Of a DNA stretch of 64,000 nucleotides, positions 49,452 through 58,382 are shown one piece after another. Below the pieces are notes generated by a model. The model had not been told where the DNA came from. It searched no databases and saw nothing but the letters and a program-made list of their open reading frames with translations. Source of the stretch: Billgrantia tianxiuensis (lineage in GTDB: Bacteria; Pseudomonadota; Gammaproteobacteria; Pseudomonadales; Halomonadaceae). The stretch's first letter is position 1, and every line of letters begins with the position of its first letter. The stretch spans positions 2,170,001 through 2,234,000 of the forward strand of contig NZ_CP035042.1 in the NCBI RefSeq assembly GCF_009834345.1, written 5' to 3'. Position numbers and translations under genes: made by a program.

Positions 49452-50149
49452 TGCTCGAGATCGACAAGCTCAACCAGTTCTATGGCGAAAGCCACACCCT
49501 GTGGGATCTCGACCTGGCCGTGCCGGTGGGCCAGTGTACCTGCGTAATGGGGCGCAACGGGGTGGGCAAGACCACCTTGATGAAGGCGATCATGGGGGAG
49601 GTGGCGGTGGCCTCCGGCAGCATCCGCTATGCCGACGATGTCGAGCTTACCCGGCGGCGGGTGGAGGATCGTTCGCGGCTGGGGATCGGCTACGTGCCCC
49701 AGGGGCGGCAGATCTTCCCGCTGCTCACCGTGGAAGAGAACCTGCGTACCGGCCTGGCGGCACGCGGCGATGGTCGGCGCACCATCCCGGAGCGCATCTT
49801 CGAACTCTTCCCGGTGCTCGAGGAGATGAAGCACCGTCGGGGCGGCGATCTCTCGGGCGGCCAGCAGCAGCAGCTGGCCATCGGTCGGGCGCTGGTGATC
49901 GAGCCACGCCTGCTGATTCTTGACGAGCCGGGGGAGGGGATCCAGCCCAATATCGTCACCCTGATTGGCGAGGTGATTCGCAAGCTGATCGCCGAGGACG
50001 GTCTGACCGTGCTGCTGGTGGAGCAGAAGCTGCCCTTCGCCCGCAAGTATGCCGATCGCTTCGCGATCATGGATCGCGGCCGGCCGGTGGCCAAGGGCGC
50101 GATCGGCGAGCTGTCCGATGCCCTGATCAAGGAGCACCTGACGGTATAG
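49451..50149 (+). CDS. urtE: Urea ABC transporter ATP-binding protein UrtE
   Basis: 232 residues, LivF-like. Seen: Walker A GRNGVGKTTLMKAI, signature LSGGQQQQLAIGRAL, Walker B RLLILDEPGEGI, and the EQKLPFARKYADRF segment. The start shares one base with the urtD stop (TGATG). It is the last gene of the urt operon; the 265 bases that follow hold the urease control region. Confidence 0.96.
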   Translation: MLEIDKLNQFYGESHTLWDLDLAVPVGQCTCVMGRNGVGKTTLMKAIMGEVAVASGSIRYADDVELTRRRVEDRSRLGIGYVPQGRQIFPLLTVEENLRTGLAARGDGRRTIPERIFELFPVLEEMKHRRGGDLSGGQQQQLAIGRALVIEPRLLILDEPGEGIQPNIVTLIGEVIRKLIAEDGLTVLLVEQKLPFARKYADRFAIMDRGRPVAKGAIGELSDALIKEHLTV

Positions 50150-50178
50150 CCGTTTTGCCAAGGTAAGGAATTCGCTCC

Positions 50179-50195
50179 TGCACCGTTCTGGGCCG
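50179..50195 (+). promoter_or_regulatory. Weak NtrC-like box upstream of ureD
   Basis: TGCACC-N5-GGGCCG; the left half is perfect, the right half keeps GG. About 165 bases upstream of the sigma-54 promoter. Confidence 0.4.
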
Positions 50196-50234
50196 TGATC
50201 AAGAGGGTTACGAGGCGCTCATGCGCAGAAACTG

Positions 50235-50251
50235 TGCGCCTCGCTGGCTTT
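50235..50251 (+). promoter_or_regulatory. Degenerate NtrC-like box upstream of ureD
   Basis: TGCGCC-N5-GGCTTT; the left half fits and the right half does not beyond GG. It lies immediately next to the stronger box at 50254, in tandem. Confidence 0.3.
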
Positions 50252-50253
50252 TG

Positions 50254-50270
50254 TGCGCCAATCTGGTGCG
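50254..50270 (+). promoter_or_regulatory. Strong NtrC box upstream of ureD
   Basis: TGCGCC-N5-GGTGCG, 10 of 12 matches to TGCACC-N5-GGTGCA, about 94 bases upstream of the sigma-54 -24 element. Confidence 0.65.
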
Positions 50271-50347
50271 AAGATGGTCCTTGCAGGTGTGGCTGTATAC
50301 AAAATAACTCAATGAATCGTATTCGTTTTTTCTGCATTTCACTGTTC

Positions 50348-50363
50348 TGGTACAGCGGTTGCC
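50348..50363 (+). promoter_or_regulatory. Sigma-54 promoter of the urease operon
   Basis: TGGTACAGCGGTTGCC has GG and GC at exact -24/-12 spacing, with TTGC kept. It lies 52 bases before the ureD start codon. Confidence 0.82.
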
Positions 50364-50414
50364 TGAATAGGGCAAAGCCTCGACGAAGAGGCCGAACCCT
50401 GTTGCAGAAGGCCG

Positions 50415-51314
50415 ATGCCAATGACGGCTCGTTTCGACGCCAAGACACTGCTGCCGCCCTGTGCTTCCGGTCACCGCTTCGATGCCGGCCGCCGCTGGGT
50501 GGCGTCGCTGGAACTCGGCTTCGACCGGCGCCAGGGGGCCACCCGCCTGGTGCGGGCTCGTCATCAGGGCCCGCTGCGGGTGCAGCGGCCTTTCTATCCC
50601 GAGGGGCGCGAGGGCTCGTGTCATGTTTACCTGCTGCATCCACCCGGAGGGCTGGTCAGCGGCGATGTGTTGCACGTCTCGGTTCAGGTCGAAGCGGGCG
50701 CCCGTGCGTTGGTGACGACGCCTGCGGCCAACAAGCTCTATCGTGCCGACAGCCATGGTGTGGCCTGGTCCCAGCGTACCGAGCTGCAGGTGGCGTCGGG
50801 CGGAGTGCTCGAGTGGCTGCCCCAGGAGACCATTGCCTTCGACGGCTCGTGCGGTGAGCAGCACACGTCCATCGAGCTGGCCGACGATGCGCGTTGCCTG
50901 GGCTGGGAAGTGTTGGCGCTGGGTCGACCGGCGAGCCGGCTGCCCTACGTGTCGGGCCGAATCGAGCAGCGCTTTCGGCTGTATCGCGATGGCAAGCCAT
51001 TGTGGCTGGAGCGCCAGCCGCTCGACCCGGAGCACCCGCGCTTCAAGGGGCGCTGGGGGCAGGGTGGCGCCAGCGTGCAGGCCACCCTGTGGGCCGTGGG
51101 CCTCGACGATGAAGCCCTGGCCGTCGAGGCATTGCGTGACGCGATAACGCCGAACCCGCGCTGGGCGGTGACCATGCGCCATGGCGTGCTGTTGCTGCGC
51201 TATCTAGGACATGAGCGTAACGAAGCCTGGGACCTTTGCCAGCAGGCCTGGGCCTGTCTCAGGCCGTTGTTGATCGATTCTCCTCCCCATTCCCCCCGTA
51301 TCTGGTTCACCTGA
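50415..51314 (+). CDS. ureD: Urease accessory protein UreD
   Basis: 299 residues. UreD is a scaffold that binds apo-urease and accepts the nickel-loading UreFG. Seen: GRRWVASLELGFDRRQGATRLVRARHQGPLRVQRPFYPEG and YLLHPPGGLVSGD, the family's conserved region, then the PAANKLYR and WLPQETIAFDG blocks. First gene of the ure operon, behind the sigma-54 promoter. In-frame ATGs at 50415 and 50421 are alternatives; 50415 is used. Confidence 0.95.
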   Translation: MPMTARFDAKTLLPPCASGHRFDAGRRWVASLELGFDRRQGATRLVRARHQGPLRVQRPFYPEGREGSCHVYLLHPPGGLVSGDVLHVSVQVEAGARALVTTPAANKLYRADSHGVAWSQRTELQVASGGVLEWLPQETIAFDGSCGEQHTSIELADDARCLGWEVLALGRPASRLPYVSGRIEQRFRLYRDGKPLWLERQPLDPEHPRFKGRWGQGGASVQATLWAVGLDDEALAVEALRDAITPNPRWAVTMRHGVLLLRYLGHERNEAWDLCQQAWACLRPLLIDSPPHSPRIWFT

Positions 51315-51332
51315 CGATTCCAGGAGACTCGC

Positions 51333-51635
51333 ATGGAACTGACCCCGAGAGACAAGGACAAGCTGCTGCTGTTCTCGGCCGCCCAACTGGCCGAGCGACG
51401 CCGGGCTCGCGGCCTCAAGCTCAACTACCCGGAAGCGGTGGCGCTGATCAGCTTCGAGATCATGGAAGGCGCGAGAGACGGCCGCAGCGTGGCCGAGCTG
51501 ATGAGCTACGGCCGCGAGATCCTCGGCCGCGACGATGTGATGGAGGGGGTAGCCGAGATGGTGCACGAGGTGCAGGTGGAGGCGACGTTCCCTGACGGCA
51601 CGAAGCTGGTCACGGTCCACACGCCAATCGTCTAA
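51333..51635 (+). CDS. ureA: Urease subunit gamma UreA
   Basis: 100 residues, canonical: [39 protein letters not shown] and the ending [15 protein letters not shown]. Structural subunit of the (UreABC)3 apoenzyme. CAGGAGA precedes the start. Its stop codon falls within the left arm of a large palindromic element; ureB follows after 154 bases, an unusually large gap for this pair. Confidence 0.98.
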   Translation: MELTPRDKDKLLLFSAAQLAERRRARGLKLNYPEAVALISFEIMEGARDGRSVAELMSYGREILGRDDVMEGVAEMVHEVQVEATFPDGTKLVTVHTPIV

Positions 51636-51754
51636 AACTGGCTGCACTCGGCCATGCTGTGTTGGCTTCACGACAAAAAATGCTCATTTACTAAAGTAAA
51701 CTCCGCGTTTTTGTCGCTCGCCGCCTTGCCTGGCCTTCGTTCGCTCAGTTTTAG
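51632..51754. repeat. Palindromic intergenic element, copy 1 (between ureA and ureB)
   Basis: A 123-base long imperfect hairpin. Outer arms CTAAAACTG / CAGTTTTAG (51632-51640 and 51746-51754), intermediate arms GGCCA / TGGCC, inner arms CGACAAAAA / TTTTTGTCG (51671-51679, 51708-51716), and a central hairpin TTTACT-AA-AGTAAA inside the core TGCTCAT...CTCCGC. The left arm includes the ureA stop codon. Relatives are at 62451 and 63200. Confidence 0.9.
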
Positions 51755-51789
51755 CTGTTCAATGACAGCCATAACGTAGGGAAGGTCCA

Positions 51790-52106
51790 ATGATTCCCGG
51801 TGAGTACCAATTACAGGACGGCGAGATAGAGCTCTGCGCCGGGCGCGAGCGGATCACGGTGGAGGTGGCCAACATCGGCGACCGGCCGATCCAGGTCGGC
51901 TCCCATTATCACTTCGCCGAAACCAACCCGGCGCTTGTCTTCGACCGCACCAAGGCACACGGCTTTCGGCTGGACGTGGCGGCGGGCACGGCGATTCGCT
52001 TCGAGCCGGGTCAGACCCGCGAGGTCACGCTGATTCCTTTTGCCGGCACGCGCCATATCTACGGCTTTCGCGGTGAGGTGATGGGTAAGCTGGATGGAGG
52101 TAGCGC

Positions 52107-52110
<4 letters not shown>
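51790..52110 (+). CDS. ureB: Urease subunit beta UreB
   Basis: 106 residues. Seen: the canonical start [15 protein letters not shown] and the middle [28 protein letters not shown], and the end [18 protein letters not shown]. The stop overlaps the ureC start by four bases. The structured element upstream of ureB may affect readthrough between ureA and ureB; this is inference. Confidence 0.98.
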
Positions 52111-53851
<1,741 letters not shown>

Positions 53852-53852
<1 letters not shown>

Positions 53853-53882
53853 GCTACGGGCTACGGGCTACGAGCTACGAGC
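53852..53882. repeat. Degenerate GGGCTAC-type repeat after ureC
   Basis: Four CTAC units joined by GGG or GAG follow the ureC stop, then GAGCCCGAAGCCCGCGG. The unit is the same 7-mer as at 2772-2834, about 51 kb away. It fills the gap to ureE. Confidence 0.7.
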
Positions 53883-53922
53883 CCGAAGCCCGCGGCTCGT
53901 GGCCCGATACTGGGGTTGAATA

Positions 53923-54501
53923 ATGCTGAAACTGATCGAACGCCTGGGACCCATCGAAGGACGCCAGGCCAGCGACACCCTCACGCTGCCCTATGAGCTG
54001 CGCATTCGCGGTCGGCTCAAGGCGGTCAGCGACGCCGGTCGCGATCTGGGGCTGTTTCTCGACCGTGGCCCGGTGTTGCGTCATGGCGAGGGGCTGCGCG
54101 CCGAGAGCGGTGAGATCGTGCGGGTCAGGGCTGCAGACGAGCCGGTGGTGACGGCGCGCGTTGCGGCAGGCCTGCCGCTGGCGCGGCTCGCCTACCACCT
54201 GGGCAATCGCCACGTACAACTGGCCCTGGGCGAGGACGGGCAGGGTGGTTACGTGCGCTTCCCGCCGGACCACGTTCTGGAAGAGCTGGCCGAGTTGCTG
54301 GGAGCGAGCCTGGAACGGCACGAGGCTCCCTTCGATCCCGAGCCGGGCGCCTACCACCAGCTCGGCCATTCACATGCGCATGACCACGATCATGACCATG
54401 AGCACGGCCACGATCATGACCATGAGCACGGCCACGATCATGACCATGAGCACGGCCACGATCACAGTCACCACGGCCATGGCCATCACCATGCCCATTG
54501 A
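53923..54501 (+). CDS. ureE: Urease accessory nickel chaperone UreE
   Basis: 192 residues: the usual two-domain UreE (about residues 1-148) plus a His-rich tail of about 44 residues (HSHAHDHDHDHEHGHDHDHEHG ...). UreE delivers nickel to UreG; the tail binds several metal ions. The tail is encoded by three perfect or near-perfect 24-bp repeats. Its last bases overlap the start region of ureF. Confidence 0.96.
   Translation: MLKLIERLGPIEGRQASDTLTLPYELRIRGRLKAVSDAGRDLGLFLDRGPVLRHGEGLRAESGEIVRVRAADEPVVTARVAAGLPLARLAYHLGNRHVQLALGEDGQGGYVRFPPDHVLEELAELLGASLERHEAPFDPEPGAYHQLGHSHAHDHDHDHEHGHDHDHEHGHDHDHEHGHDHSHHGHGHHHAH
54394..54465 (+). repeat. Three 24-bp tandem repeats in ureE His tail
   Basis: Three copies of a 24-base unit encoding the octapeptide DHEHGHDH (54394, 54418, 54442). 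The third copy differs at its last base. It is an in-frame expansion likely to differ in copy number between strains. Confidence 0.9.
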
Positions 54502-55207
54502 GGCGGCCCAGGGGATGGCGCAGAGCGACGATCTGGCCCTGCTGGGACTGTTGCAACTGGTCAGCCCGGCGCTGCCGATCGGCGCCTTTGCCTTTTCGCA
54601 GGGGCTCGAGAGTGCCTTCGAACTCGGGTGGGTAAAGGACGAGGCGAGCCTCGGCGACTGGCTGACCGGCGTGCTCGACGACGGCCTGACCCGCTGCGAG
54701 CTGCCGGTGCTGGCGCGTCTGCAGCAGGCCTGGGCGGATGAGGATGCCGAGGCGATCGCACAGTGGGATGGCTGGCTTGCCGCCAACCGCGAGACCGCCG
54801 AGCTGGCCGCCGAGGATTCGCGCCTGGGCGCGTCGCTCTCCCGTCTATTGGGCAGTCTGAACCTGTTGCCCGAGGGCCCTTCGAGAGAGTCGCCAGCGCT
54901 GCCGCCGGGCGCCGGCTACGTGACGGTATTTGCCTGGGCTGCCCAGGTGCGAGGGGTGGCACCGCGCCAGGCCATGCTCGGCTTTTCCTGGGCCTGGCTC
55001 GAGAACCAGCTGGCGGTGGCCTGCAAGGCGCTGCCGCTGGGACATACCGCCGCCCAGCGCCTGGTCGAGCGGCTGCGCCCGGCGCTGGTGGCCGCGGTAG
55101 ACGAGGCGCTCGTGCTCGAGGACGACGAACTCGGCCCTGCGCTGCCCGGCCTGGCGCTGGCCAGCGCGTTGCACGAAACGCAGTACTCGCGATTGTTTAG
55201 AAGCTAG
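54491..55207 (+). CDS. ureF: Urease accessory protein UreF
   Basis: 238 residues. UreF binds UreD and gates nickel insertion. Seen: LALLGLLQLVSPALPIGAFAFSQGLE, the classical UreF start, and the AAQVRGVAPRQAMLGFSWAWLENQLAVACKALPLG middle. The open frame extends far upstream inside ureE, so the start must be chosen: 54491 (MPIEAAQGM...) and 54515 are both plausible, 54479 less so. The start lies within the last 11 bases of ureE. The gap to ureG is 122 bases with a hairpin. Confidence 0.92.
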   Translation: MPIEAAQGMAQSDDLALLGLLQLVSPALPIGAFAFSQGLESAFELGWVKDEASLGDWLTGVLDDGLTRCELPVLARLQQAWADEDAEAIAQWDGWLAANRETAELAAEDSRLGASLSRLLGSLNLLPEGPSRESPALPPGAGYVTVFAWAAQVRGVAPRQAMLGFSWAWLENQLAVACKALPLGHTAAQRLVERLRPALVAAVDEALVLEDDELGPALPGLALASALHETQYSRLFRS

Positions 55208-55210
55208 TAG

Positions 55211-55262
55211 TAAGAGGGAAGAGGGAAGAGGGAAGACAGGACGTGAGTTTTCTTCCCTCTTC
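55211..55262. repeat. GAGGGAA-type tandem repeat and hairpin between ureF and ureG
   Basis: About three copies of GAGGGAA (55213-55234) are followed by a perfect 12-bp inverted repeat GAAGAGGGAAGA / TCTTCCCTCTTC (55225-55236, 55251-55262), loop 14. A second small hairpin, GTCGC / GCGAC, follows. No T-run. It could be a processing site or attenuator inside the urease operon. Confidence 0.75.
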
Positions 55263-55329
55263 GAGTCGCGAAGCGACGTCTTCCTTCTCGTGACATTCCA
55301 AACGTCGAATTCATGAAAGGAACAAGACG

Positions 55330-55968
55330 ATGACACATTGCCTACGCGTCGGTGTCGGCGGCCCGGTGGGGTCCGGCAAGACGGCTCTGCTCAAGCAGCT
55401 CTGCCTGGCGCTGCGCGACCACTATGACATTGCCGTGGTCACCAACGATATCTACACCCGTGAGGACGCCGATTTCCTGCTGCGTCACGAGGCGCTGCCA
55501 GCCGACCGCATCCTGGGTGTGGAGACCGGCGGCTGCCCGCACACGGCGATCCGCGAGGATGCTTCGATGAACCTCGCCGCCATCGACGAGCTGCAGGGGC
55601 GACATCCCAACCTGGAGCTGGTGCTGGTGGAGTCGGGCGGCGACAACCTCTCGGCCACCTTCAGTCCTGAGCTCTCCGACCTCACGCTCTACGTGATCGA
55701 TGTTTCCGCCGGTGACAAGATCCCGCGCAAGGGCGGGCCCGGTATCACCAAGTCGGACCTGCTGATCATCAACAAGATCGACATCGCCGAGCAGGTTCAC
55801 GCCTCGCTCGAAGTGATGGAGCGGGATTCGAAGAAGATGCGCGGCGAGCGTCCGTTCGTCTTCACCAACCTCTACGACGGCGTGGGTCTCGAAGAGATCA
55901 TCCGCTTCATTCTCGATCGCGGCATGTTGTCGGAGCGTCGTCCCCGGGCCCAGCCGGTCAACGCCTGA
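55330..55968 (+). CDS. ureG: Urease accessory GTPase UreG
   Basis: 212 residues. SIMIBI-class GTPase that hands nickel to the UreDFC pre-activation complex. Seen: P-loop [17 protein letters not shown], the nickel-binding Cys-Pro-His in [17 protein letters not shown], and the guanine motif [14 protein letters not shown]. It follows ureF after a 122-base gap containing a hairpin. Confidence 0.98.
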   Translation: MTHCLRVGVGGPVGSGKTALLKQLCLALRDHYDIAVVTNDIYTREDADFLLRHEALPADRILGVETGGCPHTAIREDASMNLAAIDELQGRHPNLELVLVESGGDNLSATFSPELSDLTLYVIDVSAGDKIPRKGGPGITKSDLLIINKIDIAEQVHASLEVMERDSKKMRGERPFVFTNLYDGVGLEEIIRFILDRGMLSERRPRAQPVNA

Positions 55969-56008
55969 GTCTAAACCCGTTTCCCTTATCGGCAAGGAGA
56001 TCGCCACC

Positions 56009-56611
56009 ATGAAGAACCGTCATTCCTCCGCCACGCGCCTGGCACTGGCCAGCGTCCCCCTCATGCTGCTGGTCGCGGGCATGGCTGTTGGCCACCCGGG
56101 CCACGACCATGCCCACGGCAGCGGCTTTGCCGCCGGCTTGGCGCATCCGTTGCTGGGGCTGGATCACCTGCTGGCGATGCTGGCCGTCGGGCTGTGGAGC
56201 CTGCGCCAGAGCCGTGCTTTCAGCCTGGCGGCGCCGCTGCTCGCCGCCGGTGGCATGCTGCTGGGAGCCGGATTGGCCTGGGGGGGGTTGGCATTGCCGG
56301 GCGTGGAGTTCGGTATTGCCATGTCGGTGTTGCTGGCGGGTGTATTGATTGCCGCGCTGGTTAAGGTGCCGGCCGCGGTGGGCGCCGGCGTAGTGGTACT
56401 GTTCATGCTGTTCCACGGCCATGCCCACGGCAGCGAGATGCCGCACGGTGCCTCCATGCTGGCGTACCTGGCCGGTTTCACGCTGGCCACGCTGGCGATC
56501 ACCTATGTGGGCCGCCTGGCCGGCGGGTTTCTCATGCAGCGGGAGAACCGTTTTCTGCGGGCTCTGGGCGTGGCGATCGCGGCAGCCGGGGCACTGTTTG
56601 CCTTCGGCTGA
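56009..56611 (+). CDS. ureJ: HupE/UreJ family nickel permease
   Basis: 200 residues. A signal-like N-terminus (about 1-27) leads into the His-rich start GHPGHDHAHGSGFAAGLAHPLLGLDHLLAMLAVGLWSLR, the metal-binding first helix motif of HupE/UreJ, then about five more hydrophobic segments, and a second HGHAHGSEMPHG motif. It would import nickel for urease. Position after ureG supports this. GGAGATCG serves as ribosome-binding site. Confidence 0.93.
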   Translation: MKNRHSSATRLALASVPLMLLVAGMAVGHPGHDHAHGSGFAAGLAHPLLGLDHLLAMLAVGLWSLRQSRAFSLAAPLLAAGGMLLGAGLAWGGLALPGVEFGIAMSVLLAGVLIAALVKVPAAVGAGVVVLFMLFHGHAHGSEMPHGASMLAYLAGFTLATLAITYVGRLAGGFLMQRENRFLRALGVAIAAAGALFAFG

Positions 56612-56666
56612 TCGCGCGCCGAGCCTGAAGTCCCGCAACGTTTCTCCTTCCTGATGTCCATGCCCT

Positions 56667-56692
56667 ACACGCCCGACTTCGGCCGGGCGTGT
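56667..56692 (+). terminator. Hairpin terminator after the urease operon
   Basis: 9-bp stem ACACGCCCG / CGGGCGTGT with a short loop, followed by CATTGTT. It lies 55 bases after the ureJ stop and ends the operon. Confidence 0.75.
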
Positions 56693-56784
56693 CATTGTTG
56701 GCCAAGGCGGTTCGACCTTGGCTCAAGTTGACAGGTAACGTGCGACCGCCCAGCTTGAATAGGCAGAATGACAAAGGAGGGCGC

Positions 56785-57012
56785 ATGGATACGCTACTGC
56801 TGGCGATCAAGATCGTCATCACCCTGCTGGTCGCGATTCTCTTCGTGCAGAACATCGTCCTGGTCGAGGTGCGCTTCCTGGCATGGGGAACGCGCATGCC
56901 GCTGGCGTTGCTGCTGCTCGTCATCTACGTGCTTGGCATGGTCAGCGGCAAGGCGCTGTTTACGTTCATACGCCGGTTACGGAGCAATAGAAAGCACAGC
57001 TCCCGTTATTGA
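56785..57012 (+). CDS. LapA (DUF1049) family membrane protein
   Basis: 75 residues with two hydrophobic segments (about 5-25 and 40-60) and a basic C-terminus (RRLRSNRKHSS). Seen: VAILFVQNIVLVEVRFLAWGTRMPLALLLLVIYVLGM, the LapA-domain pattern of lipopolysaccharide assembly protein A. AAAGGAGG precedes the ATG at 56785; the open frame runs upstream, but this start is clearly preferred. Convergent with yihY. Confidence 0.8.
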   Translation: MDTLLLAIKIVITLLVAILFVQNIVLVEVRFLAWGTRMPLALLLLVIYVLGMVSGKALFTFIRRLRSNRKHSSRY

Positions 57013-57034
57013 GGGGTTACTGGGAGTGCTCGCC

Positions 57035-57958
57035 TCAGTCCACGTGCGTGATCGCCTCCCGCCGTGGGTCGACATACCACGGCAAGCCGCGACGGGCGTT
57101 GTATTCGAGTTCGGCGATGACCTGGGCGCCGAGCAACAGGATCACGGCGCCCACTTCCAGGGTCAGCAGCACCACGATCAGCGTGGCGAGTGAGCCGTAG
57201 ACCACGTTGACCAGCGAGACGTTGAGAAAATAGAACATCAGCAGGAAGCGGACCCCTTCCCACAGCAGGGCGGCGACGAAGCCGCCTACCAGCGCTCTTT
57301 TCAAGGCGATCTTCACCACGGGAAGAACCTTGTAGATGGCGCTGAAGAGCAGGAAGACACCGAGGAAGCTGAACAGGTTGAGCAGGGGATCGGAGAGGCC
57401 GGCCAAGGGCATGTCGCGCCCGGCGACCACTCGCCACAGGGTGCCGATCGCCTCGGCCAGGGTCACCATCAGGGTGAGGGCGGCCAGGCCGGCACCCAAC
57501 ACCAGCATGAACAGGTAGGGGAGCAGTACCGAGACCCAGATTCGGCGCTTGGGATGGGCTTCCGGTGTGTGGAAGATAATCGCCAGGGCGTCTTCCAGCA
57601 TGCGAAAGACGAAGGAGCTGAACACCAGCAGCATCAGAATGCCGAACAGCCCGATCACGTCGCGCGATTCCAGTAGGGTACGCACCGCTTCCAGCAGGCC
57701 TTCGGCGTGGGCCGGAGCCAAGTGGGCCAACTGGACGCTGAGGACCTCGAGCAGCACGGCTTCGTCCACGACCCGCGTCAGCAGTACGGCGAGCAGGGCG
57801 AAGAGTGGCACGATGGAAAGCAGGATGTTGTAGCCGACACCGCCTGCCAGCAGAATGCCGCGGTTGCGCAGGAAGGCCACCAGGACTCGCCACAGGAAGG
57901 CACCAACGCGAGGAACCAGGACGAACATGACACGCTGCGACCTGTGGTCTCGAGACAT
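57035..57958 (-). CDS. YihY/BrkB family membrane protein
   Basis: 307 residues, about six hydrophobic segments. Seen: the family opening FLRNRGILLAGGVGYNILLSIVPLFALLAVLL and the later LLWEGVRFLLMFYFLNVSLVNVVYGSLATLIVVLLTLEVGAVILLLGAQVIAE. Proteins once annotated ribonuclease BN belong here; the role in bacteria is not settled. I chose ATG 57958 with AAGGAG upstream, since the longer frame adds an unrelated N-terminus. Confidence 0.9.
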   Translation of the reverse strand: MSRDHRSQRVMFVLVPRVGAFLWRVLVAFLRNRGILLAGGVGYNILLSIVPLFALLAVLLTRVVDEAVLLEVLSVQLAHLAPAHAEGLLEAVRTLLESRDVIGLFGILMLLVFSSFVFRMLEDALAIIFHTPEAHPKRRIWVSVLLPYLFMLVLGAGLAALTLMVTLAEAIGTLWRVVAGRDMPLAGLSDPLLNLFSFLGVFLLFSAIYKVLPVVKIALKRALVGGFVAALLWEGVRFLLMFYFLNVSLVNVVYGSLATLIVVLLTLEVGAVILLLGAQVIAELEYNARRGLPWYVDPRREAITHVD

Positions 57959-58135
57959 GGCGAGTGTCGCTCCTTGTGCCGAACTGGGAATCCTCTTCGT
58001 TAAGGTATTAGCGTACACCGTAGGCCACAAGCCTGGCCGCTTCGCTGGATGCTTCGTGCAGGTCCGCTACACTGGGGCTGACGGTGGCCGATAGCTACCT
58101 CTCGACTCTTCCAACCGGACAGCAAGGAGAGCTGT

Positions 58136-58210
58136 ATGCGCAATATCATCTACATCATTGGCCTGATCGTTGTGGTGCTTTTTATCCTTTCGATGCTGGG
58201 ACTGCGTTAA
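58136..58210 (+). CDS. 24-residue single-helix membrane microprotein
   Basis: MRNIIYIIGLIVVVLFILSM... (24 residues ending LGLR). One hydrophobic helix flanked by a basic start and an Arg end. A very strong ribosome-binding site AAGGAGA lies 5 bases before the ATG. It is far too short for ordinary gene callers. Similar tiny proteins (GLIVVVL..LS..GLR type) seem to occur in other gammaproteobacteria, from memory, so translation is plausible. Its stop codon forms the first bases of a repeat element. Confidence 0.65.
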   Translation: MRNIIYIIGLIVVVLFILSMLGLR

Positions 58211-58307
58211 GGAAACACAGCACAAGTGCCTGCGCGAGCGAATCGCTGCGTTGCGCGGTGCCGCCTTGCGTTTCATCTCGCTCGCCGATTTGTTCAGCGC
58301 TTCCTTA
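58208..58307. repeat. About 100-bp intergenic element with imperfect terminal inverted repeats
   Basis: Left end TAAGGAAACACAGCACA and right end TGTTCAGCGCTTCCTTA are inverted repeats with a few mismatches (TAAGGAA / TTCCTTA perfect at the ends). The middle is GC-rich with further internal pairing. It resembles a MITE or REP-type insertion rather than a gene. Confidence 0.55.
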
Positions 58308-58343
58308 GGCACCCGGCGGATGCCTAACGAGCGCTAGGCACAG

Positions 58344-58372
58344 GCCATGACCGGCAGCATGCCGGTCATGGC
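58344..58372. terminator. Strong hairpin between repeat element and hydrolase gene
   Basis: Perfect 13-bp stem GCCATGACCGGCA / TGCCGGTCATGGC with a 3-base loop, just past the stop of the minus-strand hydrolase gene. No T-run. Confidence 0.55.
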
Positions 58373-58382
58373 ATGTCGTCCG

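Noticed and set aside
54370..54786. Minus-strand frame with repeated VMIVAVLM
   Set aside because: It is only the complement of the His-tail repeat in ureE.
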